A stretch of DNA of 64,000 nucleotides, from contig BEIJ01000001.1 of the NCBI GenBank assembly GCA_002923375.1, positions 992,001 to 1,056,000 on the forward strand, written 5' to 3'. The DNA is from a bacterium HR33. GTDB taxonomy: Bacteria; Gemmatimonadota; Gemmatimonadetes; Gemmatimonadales; GWC2-71-9. Positions within the stretch are counted from its first letter, which is position 1, and each line of letters opens with the position of its first letter. The translations under genes were made by a program, and so were the position numbers. Positions 43,813 through 51,624 of the stretch are shown one piece after another. Under the pieces are notes generated by a model. The model was not told the origin of the DNA and made no database searches. It saw only the letters and a program-made list of their open reading frames with translations.

Positions 43813-45097
43813 GGCCCCTAAGATCGTGCTTTGGTTGTACCACGGGGAAGCGCCTTTCGATCCTCGGCCGCCGGTCGATCCCGGGCGCTCCGCCCAGCGG
43901 CGGTCGTTGCGGCCACGGCTTGCGATACCCGGCTGCCTGGCTGCGTCTTTGTTGCTGGCGTTCACTCCGGCTCGGGCTCAACAACCGGCCGCCGCATTGC
44001 GCCGCGCGTTGGACCGGGCGGTCGAGGAGGGTATAGCCGCCGGAGTTTATCCCGGGGCTGTGGTAGTGATAGGGCGTTACGATGCGGTGATCTACCAGAG
44101 GGGCTATGGTCACTTCACTTGGTCGCCCGAAAGCCCGGTGCCGGATCCGGACTCCAGTCTTTTCGACCTCGCCTCCCTCACCAAGGTGGTCGCCACGCTC
44201 CCCGCGGTGATGAAGTTGGTAGAGAGTGGAGCGGTCGACTTGGACCGGCCGGTCCAGTCTTATCTTCCGGAGTTCCGCGGCCCCGGCAAGGAAGCGGTGA
44301 CGGTAAGACACCTTTTGGCTCACACCTCCGGGCTTCGCGCTTTTCTCCCCCTCAACGAGTTGGCCTCGGACGCCCGGAGTGCACGGCGCCTAGTTCTGGA
44401 GGAGCGGTTGAGATGGCCGCCGGGTTCACGAGTGGAGTACAGCGACCTCAACGCCATGCTCCTGGGCTGGGTCGTGGAGGAGGTATCGGGCACGACCTTG
44501 GATCGGTTCGCAGGAGAGATTCACCGGGAGCTGGGTATGAGCCAGACCATGTTCAACCCGCCTCGCCCGCTTTGGAGCCGCGTGGTCCCCGTGGGCGTAT
44601 GGCGCGGCACGCCGGTGGCCGGGAGGGTGCACGACCAGAACGCCGCGCGCTTTGGCGGGGTGGCCGGCCATGCCGGTCTGTTCAGCACGGGCAAGGACTT
44701 GGCTCGTTACGCCCGGTTCATCCTGGGCGCACTGCGCGGCCAGCGGTGCGGCCCGTTGCGGCCCGCTACCGTAGAACTTTTCACCCGCCGCGTCGCCGGC
44801 AATCGGGCGCTGGGCTGGGAAATGAACGACACCAGCACCGCGGAAAACAGCGGAACCCTTCTCTCGGCTGATGCCTTCGGTCACACCGGGTTCACCGGCA
44901 CGTTGATTTGGATCGACCCCGCCGCTGACCTCTTCGTGGTTTTTCTGACCAATCGGGTTTACTCGCCGCGCACCAGCCGATCTATTGCCAAGCTCAAGGA
45001 GATCAGGGCGAGGGTGACCGACGCGGCCGTGACCTTGAGCGCCGGGTTCCCTGCGAATCGGGATCCGGGGCCCGCCGCCGGTGCGGATTGCCGGTGA
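43811..45097 (+). CDS. Serine hydrolase of the beta-lactamase/D-alanyl-D-alanine carboxypeptidase family
   Basis: The protein has the class C-like catalytic motifs SLTK (Ser at about residue 122 from the ATG), YSDLNAML (Y-x-N equivalent) and HTGFTG in place of K-T-G. These are typical of serine beta-lactamase-like esterases and peptidases. A signal peptide LAIPGCLAASLLLAFTPARAQ lies 37 residues in, so the TTG at about 43907 may be the real start. The product from the ATG at 43811 is 428 residues. Likely secreted or periplasmic. The stop overlaps the DCC gene by GTGA. Confidence 0.85.
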   Translation: MAPKIVLWLYHGEAPFDPRPPVDPGRSAQRRSLRPRLAIPGCLAASLLLAFTPARAQQPAAALRRALDRAVEEGIAAGVYPGAVVVIGRYDAVIYQRGYGHFTWSPESPVPDPDSSLFDLASLTKVVATLPAVMKLVESGAVDLDRPVQSYLPEFRGPGKEAVTVRHLLAHTSGLRAFLPLNELASDARSARRLVLEERLRWPPGSRVEYSDLNAMLLGWVVEEVSGTTLDRFAGEIHRELGMSQTMFNPPRPLWSRVVPVGVWRGTPVAGRVHDQNAARFGGVAGHAGLFSTGKDLARYARFILGALRGQRCGPLRPATVELFTRRVAGNRALGWEMNDTSTAENSGTLLSADAFGHTGFTGTLIWIDPAADLFVVFLTNRVYSPRTSRSIAKLKEIRARVTDAAVTLSAGFPANRDPGPAAGADCR

Positions 45098-45435
45098 AAC
45101 CCGTACTGATCTACGATCACAACTGCGCCTTCTGCCGCCGCTGGGTCGCAAGATTCAAACGCTGGGACCGCCGCGACGCCGTAGCCCTGCTCCCGCTTCA
45201 GGATCCCGCGGCCCCGGGACTGGCCCGGCGGGGCGTCGAAGAGCTGCGCAAGGCGGTGCACCTCGTGACCTCTGACGGCAGAGTGTTCTCCGGCGCACGC
45301 GCCGTCAGGGAAGTATGCCGGTACTTGCCGGGAGGCCGGCTGATTCGGCTTTGCTTTTCGTTGCCCGGAGTCATGCCCCTCGCTGAACGGGCGTATGGCT
45401 GGATCTCCCGCCGCTACGGGCCGGTAAAAGACTAG
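45094..45435 (+). CDS. DCC family thiol-disulfide oxidoreductase-like protein (DUF393)
   Basis: The 113-residue product begins MKPVLIYDHNCAFCRRWVARFKRWD, containing the D-x-x-C-x-x-C motif that names the DCC family. The thioredoxin-like fold continues with a GARAVREVCRYLPGG helix. Biochemical role is unproven for the family. The GTG at 45094 overlaps the preceding stop (GTGA), which favours it over a TTG 6 bases earlier. Confidence 0.82.
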   Translation: MKPVLIYDHNCAFCRRWVARFKRWDRRDAVALLPLQDPAAPGLARRGVEELRKAVHLVTSDGRVFSGARAVREVCRYLPGGRLIRLCFSLPGVMPLAERAYGWISRRYGPVKD

Positions 45436-45522
45436 AGTTGCGGCCGCGCTGGGCGCCGCTACTTTCCGATGAAGGGTAGTTTTTCGGATGACAAGAACAA
45501 CGCGGAAAGGCGGTGACAACCG

Positions 45523-45858
45523 ATGACCGATACTGCCGCTAAGGGACCCGAACGCTCCGGTGGGCCCAGCCCCGAAGAGGTGCGCAAGGCCCTGCGCCAG
45601 GTGCGGGATCCCGAGATCAATCTAAATATCATCGACCTCGGCTTGGTGTACGACATCGAGGTCAATGAGGGCAATGTGGACATCAAGATGACGCTCACTT
45701 CTCCCGGCTGCCCCGCAGGGCCCGAGATCCTCAGCGAGGCGGAGCAGGTGGTACGCGGGCTCGAAGGGGTTAAGCAAGTCAATATCGATCTGGTCTGGGA
45801 ACCCTATTGGACACCGGAACGGATCGATCCCAAGATCCGGGCCTTCATGGGATTCTAG
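45523..45858 (+). CDS. Metal-sulfur cluster assembly factor (MIP18/DUF59 family, SufT-like)
   Basis: The 111-residue protein has the DUF59 core: VRKALRQVRDPEINLNIIDLGLVYDIEV, then MTLTSPGCPAGPEI with the reactive Cys, and VKQVNIDLVWEPYWTPERI. Such proteins help mature Fe-S proteins; this organism needs many, including the Rieske fusion and the molybdenum hydroxylase in this window. The ATG follows AAAGGCGGTGACAACCG. The M28 peptidase gene starts 3 bases after its stop. Confidence 0.92.
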   Translation: MTDTAAKGPERSGGPSPEEVRKALRQVRDPEINLNIIDLGLVYDIEVNEGNVDIKMTLTSPGCPAGPEILSEAEQVVRGLEGVKQVNIDLVWEPYWTPERIDPKIRAFMGF

Positions 45859-45860
45859 CG

Positions 45861-47423
45861 GTGCTGGTTTTGCTGCTCGGGGCGCTGGCGCTGCCGCCTC
45901 TCGCACCCCTTTGGGCTCAGGCAGGTGCCCCTTCCCGCATCCGGGCGGAAACCTTGGCCCGGGATCTAGAGTACCTCTCCTCGGATGCGCTCCGCGGCCG
46001 GAACACCTTCTCTCCCGGTTTCGACTCCGCGGCCCTTTACATCGCCCGGCGGCTCCGGGAAGCGGGGCTCAAACCCCTGGGCGACGGCGGAGGATTTTAC
46101 CAGTACTACAGCGTGCTGGAAGAAGAGGTCGATACCGCTGGCGCCTACCTCGAAATTGAGGGGCGGCGCTTCCCCTTCGGTACGGGATTTGTGTTGCTCT
46201 CTTTTGCCGGCGAGCTCGGCGGCGACTTGCCAGCGGCTTACGTGGGCCACGGGTGGATCGTCCGCGATCGGGGAATCGATCCTTACGAAGGTGTCGGCCT
46301 TCATGGAAAGCTTGCGGTTGTCGAGGGGCCACTGGCTCCGCCTGCGGGCTTGGGAATCCAGCGCATCGGCAGGGTTTTCCCCGGGGCTGTGTCTCCTCTG
46401 TGGGCCGCGCGGGAGCGCGGGGCTGTGGGATTGTTGGTGCTTCCCGATTCAGCTTCGCTGGGAAACTGGGATCGTCTCGCAAACTCCAATCTGACCCGTT
46501 TCGAGCTGGATCCGCCGGTTCCTTCAGCCTATGCGGCTGCGCCTCTAGGTGCCTTGCTTTTGAGCCCCGAGGCCGCTTCGGCCCTCATGGCGGGCGAGGC
46601 ACCGCGGGGTGGAGTGCCGTTCGAGCTTGTAAAAAAGGTGCGGGTCAAGATTCCGCTGTCCGCCAAAAGGGTGCACCGGGGTTACAACGTGGTGGCAATG
46701 CTGGAGGGGAGTGATCCGGTTCTGCGAGCCGAGTATGTGACCGTGGAATCGCACTTGGACGGCGCCGTAGGGCGTACCCCCCTCGACGGGGACAGTATTT
46801 ACAACGCCGCCGACGATAACGCCTCGGGCAGCGCGGTCACCCTGGCTATAGCCGAGGAGATGGCGGCTGCAGGACCTTCGCGGCGGTCGGTGATATTCAT
46901 CTGGGACAGCGGCGAGGAGCGAGGATTGTGGGGTACGCGCTGGTTTGTGCACCGGCCTCCCGTCCCGCTGGATCGAATCGTGGCCCACTTCAACGTGGAC
47001 ATGGTCGGCGCGTCTCGAGCTCCCGGATCTCCCGACTCGCCAACCCCGACGGTTACCGGACCCGATGAAGTGTACCTCATCGGGCCCGGGGTGTTGAGCC
47101 GGAGACTCGATTCCCTGGTTGTGGCGGTCAACCGGAGCCATCTCGACCTGAAACTCAACCGCGCCTACGATCGCCAAGAAAGCGAATTCTTCTATCCCCG
47201 GACGGACGCGGGTCCCTTCCTGGAGCGGGGCATTCCGACTGTCGGATTTTTTACCGGGCTTCACGATCGTTACCACCGGCCCAGCGACGAAGCGCGCTAC
47301 TTGGATCCGCACAAGATGGAGCGCATAGCGCGAACCGTTCTTGCCATTGTGAGGGCGGTGGCGGATTGGGATGAGCGGCCGCGAATCGAGCAACTTCCCC
47401 CGACGGTGGCTCGCTATCGCTAG
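45861..47423 (+). CDS. Secreted M28 family metallopeptidase
   Basis: The product is 520 residues from the GTG at 45861, which directly follows the DUF59 stop and gives an immediate signal peptide (LVLLLGALALPPLAPLWAQ). A PA-like domain with YVGHGWIVRDRGID precedes the catalytic part. The M28 residues are in TVESHLDGAVG, YNAADDNASGSAVTLA, WDSGEERGLWGTRWF, FNVDMVG and LHDRYHRPSDE. It is a second M28 paralogue in the window (compare 42244-43812), but with only distant similarity. Likely an extracellular aminopeptidase. Confidence 0.9.
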   Translation: MLVLLLGALALPPLAPLWAQAGAPSRIRAETLARDLEYLSSDALRGRNTFSPGFDSAALYIARRLREAGLKPLGDGGGFYQYYSVLEEEVDTAGAYLEIEGRRFPFGTGFVLLSFAGELGGDLPAAYVGHGWIVRDRGIDPYEGVGLHGKLAVVEGPLAPPAGLGIQRIGRVFPGAVSPLWAARERGAVGLLVLPDSASLGNWDRLANSNLTRFELDPPVPSAYAAAPLGALLLSPEAASALMAGEAPRGGVPFELVKKVRVKIPLSAKRVHRGYNVVAMLEGSDPVLRAEYVTVESHLDGAVGRTPLDGDSIYNAADDNASGSAVTLAIAEEMAAAGPSRRSVIFIWDSGEERGLWGTRWFVHRPPVPLDRIVAHFNVDMVGASRAPGSPDSPTPTVTGPDEVYLIGPGVLSRRLDSLVVAVNRSHLDLKLNRAYDRQESEFFYPRTDAGPFLERGIPTVGFFTGLHDRYHRPSDEARYLDPHKMERIARTVLAIVRAVADWDERPRIEQLPPTVARYR

Positions 47424-47433
47424 ATTCCCGCGC

Positions 47434-48582
47434 TCAGCTTTCCTCCAGCGCAGCGAAAATTTCCCGGTCGCCCAGCAGGCTTCGCTGCCATTTTCTGAGG
47501 TCCTGGATCCGGTCGAGGTCTTCTTCTCTTTTCGGGTTGTGCAGGGCGATCGCCTGGAGCGTGGCGTTGGAGCAAAGAAGGCCGGGGTCCATGCCGAGCT
47601 CTCGGGCGCGGCGGTCGCGCAGGCTTTTGAGGTTTTCCAGCCGCTTCTTGGCCGGGGCGTCGAGTCGAGGAGAGCGGCGTTTTCGGGTAGACTGATCGGG
47701 CGGTTCCGCGGGCGGCGATGCCAGCCCGGCCGCTACGGCCTGGAGCAGCTCGTCTCGGTAACGGGAGGCCAATTTCTTGGGGACCCGGGGGATGCGCAGT
47801 AACGCCTCCGCGTTCCGGGGCCGGCGGCGCGCTATTTCGATTAGCGCCTCGTTGGTGATGATCTTGAACGGCGGCCGGTCGGCGCTGCGGGCCGCCTCTT
47901 CCCGCCAGCGCAGCAGCGCTTCCAGCACTCCCCGCTCGATGGGACTCAGTTTCCCGGATCCTTTGACCCTGCGGTACAGGGGGCCTTCCCGGTCTTCGGC
48001 GCTCCACCGGATTCCTTCCAACCGGCTGAACTCCTCCTTGGCCCACTCCCATCTGCCGGCCTCTTCCAGTCGCTCTTTCAAGCGATCGCGCAGGGGCAGC
48101 AGATATTTGGTATCGGTCACGGCATAGGCGAGCATCGCTTCCGGCAGCGGGCGCACGGACCAATCGGCGCGCTGCAGTCTCTTGTCCAGCTCCACACCGA
48201 AATACTTGTGCAGCAGGCCGGCCAAGCTCACCGAGGGCTCACCCAGGAGCTGGGCTGCTATCCTGGTGTCGAAGATGTTCCTTGCGCTAAAACCGTAATC
48301 GCGATTCAACACCCGGAGATCGTAGTCGGCGTCGTGGAAGACCTTTTCCACGCTTCCGTCCGCCAGGAGGCGTTCCAGGGGTTCCAAGTTGTCCAGCGCC
48401 AGCGGGTCCACTACCGCGTCTTCTTCCTGCGAGCTGAGTTGGATGAGGTAAACCCGGTCGCGATAGCGATGGAAGGAGGCCGACTCGGTATCCATCGCCA
48501 CCCGCCTTGCGGCGCTGATCCGTTCGATCAGATCGGCCAGCGCCTGGAAGTCCGTGATCAGGATGGGAGGTTTGTCGGGCAC
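47434..48582 (-). CDS. rnd: Ribonuclease D
   Basis: The product is 382 residues from a GTG at 48582 (VPDKPPILITDFQAL); further upstream frame is unlike the family. The DEDD exonuclease motifs are VAMDTESASFHRYRD, VFHDADYDLRVLNRDYG and YAVTDTKYLLPLRDRL (DEDDy type). A HRDC domain follows (ALLRWREEAARSADRPPFKIITNEALIEIARRRP) and then a second HRDC-like helical region. RNase D trims tRNA 3' ends. It converges with the M28 peptidase gene 10 bases away and diverges from the VPS10 gene. Confidence 0.92.
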   Translation of the reverse strand: MPDKPPILITDFQALADLIERISAARRVAMDTESASFHRYRDRVYLIQLSSQEEDAVVDPLALDNLEPLERLLADGSVEKVFHDADYDLRVLNRDYGFSARNIFDTRIAAQLLGEPSVSLAGLLHKYFGVELDKRLQRADWSVRPLPEAMLAYAVTDTKYLLPLRDRLKERLEEAGRWEWAKEEFSRLEGIRWSAEDREGPLYRRVKGSGKLSPIERGVLEALLRWREEAARSADRPPFKIITNEALIEIARRRPRNAEALLRIPRVPKKLASRYRDELLQAVAAGLASPPAEPPDQSTRKRRSPRLDAPAKKRLENLKSLRDRRARELGMDPGLLCSNATLQAIALHNPKREEDLDRIQDLRKWQRSLLGDREIFAALEES

Positions 48583-48665
48583 GATCAAAGATCGGCTCTT
48601 TCGGCTTGCAGCGCTACAACTGCGAGTCTTACATTCGCCACGAGTCACCGCTCGGAGGTCGTACC

Positions 48666-51623
48666 ATGAGGTCTTCTACCCTTCTTTTGGGTTTTGGTTT
48701 GCTTCTTCAGTCGCCGCCGGCAGCCGGTCAACAGGCCCGGCTTACGGCGGAGCTTCTCCAGAACTTCAGGTTCAGGGAGATCGGCCCGGCGGTCACCGGG
48801 GGGCGGATCCACGATGTGGAGGCACTGCCGCAGGATCCTTCTACCGTTTACGTGGCCACCGCTAGCGGAGGCCTGTGGAAGACCACCAACAACGGCACGA
48901 CCTGGACCCCTCTGTTCGACGACCAGCCGGTGAGCACTTTCGGAGACGTGGCGATCGCTCCCTCCAATCCCGACATCATCTGGGCCGGAACCGGGGAGCA
49001 GAACAACCGGCAGAGCACTTCTTGGGGCAACGGGGTTTATCGGTCCACCGACGGAGGGAAGACCTGGACCCACCTGGGCTTGGTCGAGACCCGGCACATC
49101 GGCCGTATCGTCGTTCACCCATCCAATCCCGAGGTCGCCTACGTGGCCGCCTTGGGCAATCTATGGAAGCCCAGCGCGGAACGTGGGGTGTTCAAGACCG
49201 AGGACGGCGGGCGCACCTGGCAGAAAGTGTTGTACGTGGACACGCTCACGGGCGCGGTGGATCTGGTGATGGATCCTTCGGATCCCAATACGCTTTACGC
49301 GGCCACGTACCAGCGGCTGAGGCGCGCCTGGGGTTTCAACGGCGGCGGTCCGGGGAGCGCCATTTACAAAACCACCGACGGTGGCCGCACTTGGCGCAAG
49401 CTCACCCGGGGCATTCCCGAAGGCGACAAGGGCCGCATCGGACTCGCTATCTCGCGCACCAACCCCAGGGTACTCAACGCCTTGATCGAACACGCCACCG
49501 AGCCGGGAACCTACCGGACGGAAGACGGGGGGGAGACTTGGGTCAAGGTTAACGACTTGAACCCGCGCCCCATGTATTATAGCCACATTTTCATCGATCC
49601 TACGAACGAGCGCAGGGTATACGTGCTCGCCACCAGTGCGTACAAGAGCGAAGACGGCGGCAGGACCTTCGAGCGGCTTCCCACGGCTCCCACCTACGAC
49701 GTGGGTGTCCACAGCGATTTTCACGCTCTATGGATCGACCCCAATAGGCCCCAGCACTTCTTCCTCGCGGGGGACGGAGGGCTTTACGAGACCTGGGACA
49801 TGGGGCTCACCTACCGCAAGATCAACAATTTCGCCATCGGCCAGTTCTACGACGTAGGCGTGGATTTCCGCGAACCGTACTTCGTGTACGGCGGGATGCA
49901 GGACAACCACTCCTGGATGGGTCCGAGCGCCACCCGCCGCTGGGAAGGGATCATAAACGACGACTGGCGGCAGGTAGGGTTCGGGGACGGGATGTACTGG
50001 CAGCCCGATCCCACGACCCACCGCTACGTGTACGGCAACTCGCAAAACGGGAACTATACCCGGGTCGACGCCGAAACAGGGGATCGTCTGGACATCCGCC
50101 CCGTAGCACCGGAGGGAGAGCCGGAGTACCGCTGGGACTGGGTTTCTCCCAGCCTGGTCTCGAGACACAACCCCAGCGTGGTGTATCTGGGCGGCAACCG
50201 GCTTTTCATTTCCCGGGACCGCGGCCTCACTTGGGAGCGGACGCCCGACCTCACCAAACAGATAGACCGCGACACTTTGACGCTGATGGGGGTCCGGGGC
50301 TCCGAGCCGATGCTCTCGAAGAACGACGGCACGGCTTCTTTCGGCGAGATCACCACGATCGCGGAATCTCCTCTGGATCCCGACGTTCTGTGGGTGGGCG
50401 TGGATGACGGAAACATTCAGGTAAGCCGGGACGGAGGGAAAACTTGGACGGAGGTTTCCCGCAATCTCCCGGCTCCGGTGCGCGGGGCTTATGTGAGCCG
50501 CGTGCTGGCTTCGGCCAAGGGGCCGGGATCCGCTTACGTGACGTTGGACGCTCACCGGGACGGCGACTTCAACCCATACGTCTTTTATACCTCGGACTTC
50601 GGGCGAACCTGGGTATCCAAACATGAAGGTCTTCCCACGGGTTCGGTCAACGCGATCGTCGAGGATCCGGAGAACCCCGATCTCCTGTTCCTAGGCACCG
50701 AGCACGCCCTGTACCTGTCTAACGACGCCGGTACCACTTGGGTGCGCTTCATGCCCAATCTTCCCACCACGCTCTACGACGACCTAGTGATTCATCCTCG
50801 CGATCGGGACTTGGTGGTAGGGACCCATGGCCGAAGCATTTGGATTCTGGACGACATCTCGCCTCTGGCCGAATGGTCCGCGTCAGTTGCCGCCTCGGAA
50901 GCTCACATCTTTGCCATCCGCCCGGCCACCATCTTCCAGTACTGGAAAGACACCTCCTATCGCAGCCAGGAGGCGTATGCCGGCCAGAACCCTCCCGACG
51001 GGGCTATCGTCACGTACTATCTCAAGAATTCTTTTCCCGCGGCGCGCCTCGTGGTTACCAATTCCCGGGGCGATACGGTGCGCATCCTTCCGGTTCCCTC
51101 CGAGGCGGGTATTCATCGGGTCAATTGGGACCTGAGACACTCACCGCCTCCAACTCCTTCGGGTTTCGGTGGCGGCCAGGAGCCGGCGGAACAGACGCCG
51201 CTGCCCCGCGCTGTGGGGCCCCGCGGTCCGTTCGTATCTCCCGGCAACTACACCATCTCCCTGGAGGCGGGCAGTGCCAAAGCCTCGGCTACAGTGCTGG
51301 TACGGGGTGATCCCGCGATGCCGTTCCTTACCCAAGAGGACTACCGGCAGCGCGAGAGCTTCCTTCTCTCGCTGATCTCTTTGCAGCGCCGGGCGGGCGA
51401 ACTTTCCGATCGGCTGGGGCAGCCCCAAGGCGACCCGCGGATGCAGGATCTGGCACAGCGACTCAGGGATCTACGGCGCGAGCTGGCCGGGCTCTACGGA
51501 GACCTGGAAGGAAGCGGAGTGCAGCAAGGAAGCCTTTATCCTCCCACCCCAACTCACCGGGAACGTAAGGAAAGGGCGGAGCGGGAACTCGAGGCCTTGT
51601 TGCGCGAGCTGGGCGGGCGATGA
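48666..51623 (+). CDS. Secreted VPS10/sortilin-type beta-propeller protein (often annotated glycosyl hydrolase)
   Basis: The 985-residue protein has a signal peptide (SSTLLLGFGLLLQSPPAAGQ) and many Asp-box (BNR) repeats such as YRSTDGGKTWTHLGL, FKTEDGGRTWQKV, YKTTDGGRTWRKL and VSRDGGKTWTEV. These build one or two beta-propellers over about residues 30-720. A beta-sandwich and a helical tail follow. This family is abundant in Gemmatimonadota. Glycosidase activity is not demonstrated by any motif that I can see; binding or peptidase-partner roles are possible. I chose the ATG at 48666, which gives an immediate signal peptide. Confidence 0.85.
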   Translation: MRSSTLLLGFGLLLQSPPAAGQQARLTAELLQNFRFREIGPAVTGGRIHDVEALPQDPSTVYVATASGGLWKTTNNGTTWTPLFDDQPVSTFGDVAIAPSNPDIIWAGTGEQNNRQSTSWGNGVYRSTDGGKTWTHLGLVETRHIGRIVVHPSNPEVAYVAALGNLWKPSAERGVFKTEDGGRTWQKVLYVDTLTGAVDLVMDPSDPNTLYAATYQRLRRAWGFNGGGPGSAIYKTTDGGRTWRKLTRGIPEGDKGRIGLAISRTNPRVLNALIEHATEPGTYRTEDGGETWVKVNDLNPRPMYYSHIFIDPTNERRVYVLATSAYKSEDGGRTFERLPTAPTYDVGVHSDFHALWIDPNRPQHFFLAGDGGLYETWDMGLTYRKINNFAIGQFYDVGVDFREPYFVYGGMQDNHSWMGPSATRRWEGIINDDWRQVGFGDGMYWQPDPTTHRYVYGNSQNGNYTRVDAETGDRLDIRPVAPEGEPEYRWDWVSPSLVSRHNPSVVYLGGNRLFISRDRGLTWERTPDLTKQIDRDTLTLMGVRGSEPMLSKNDGTASFGEITTIAESPLDPDVLWVGVDDGNIQVSRDGGKTWTEVSRNLPAPVRGAYVSRVLASAKGPGSAYVTLDAHRDGDFNPYVFYTSDFGRTWVSKHEGLPTGSVNAIVEDPENPDLLFLGTEHALYLSNDAGTTWVRFMPNLPTTLYDDLVIHPRDRDLVVGTHGRSIWILDDISPLAEWSASVAASEAHIFAIRPATIFQYWKDTSYRSQEAYAGQNPPDGAIVTYYLKNSFPAARLVVTNSRGDTVRILPVPSEAGIHRVNWDLRHSPPPTPSGFGGGQEPAEQTPLPRAVGPRGPFVSPGNYTISLEAGSAKASATVLVRGDPAMPFLTQEDYRQRESFLLSLISLQRRAGELSDRLGQPQGDPRMQDLAQRLRDLRRELAGLYGDLEGSGVQQGSLYPPTPTHRERKERAERELEALLRELGGR

Positions 51624-51624
51624 A

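Noticed and set aside
45861-47423. Recent tandem duplication of M28 peptidases (with 42244-43812)
   Set aside because: The two proteins share only the M28 catalytic motifs; lengths, PA regions and surrounding sequence differ, so they are distant paralogues.
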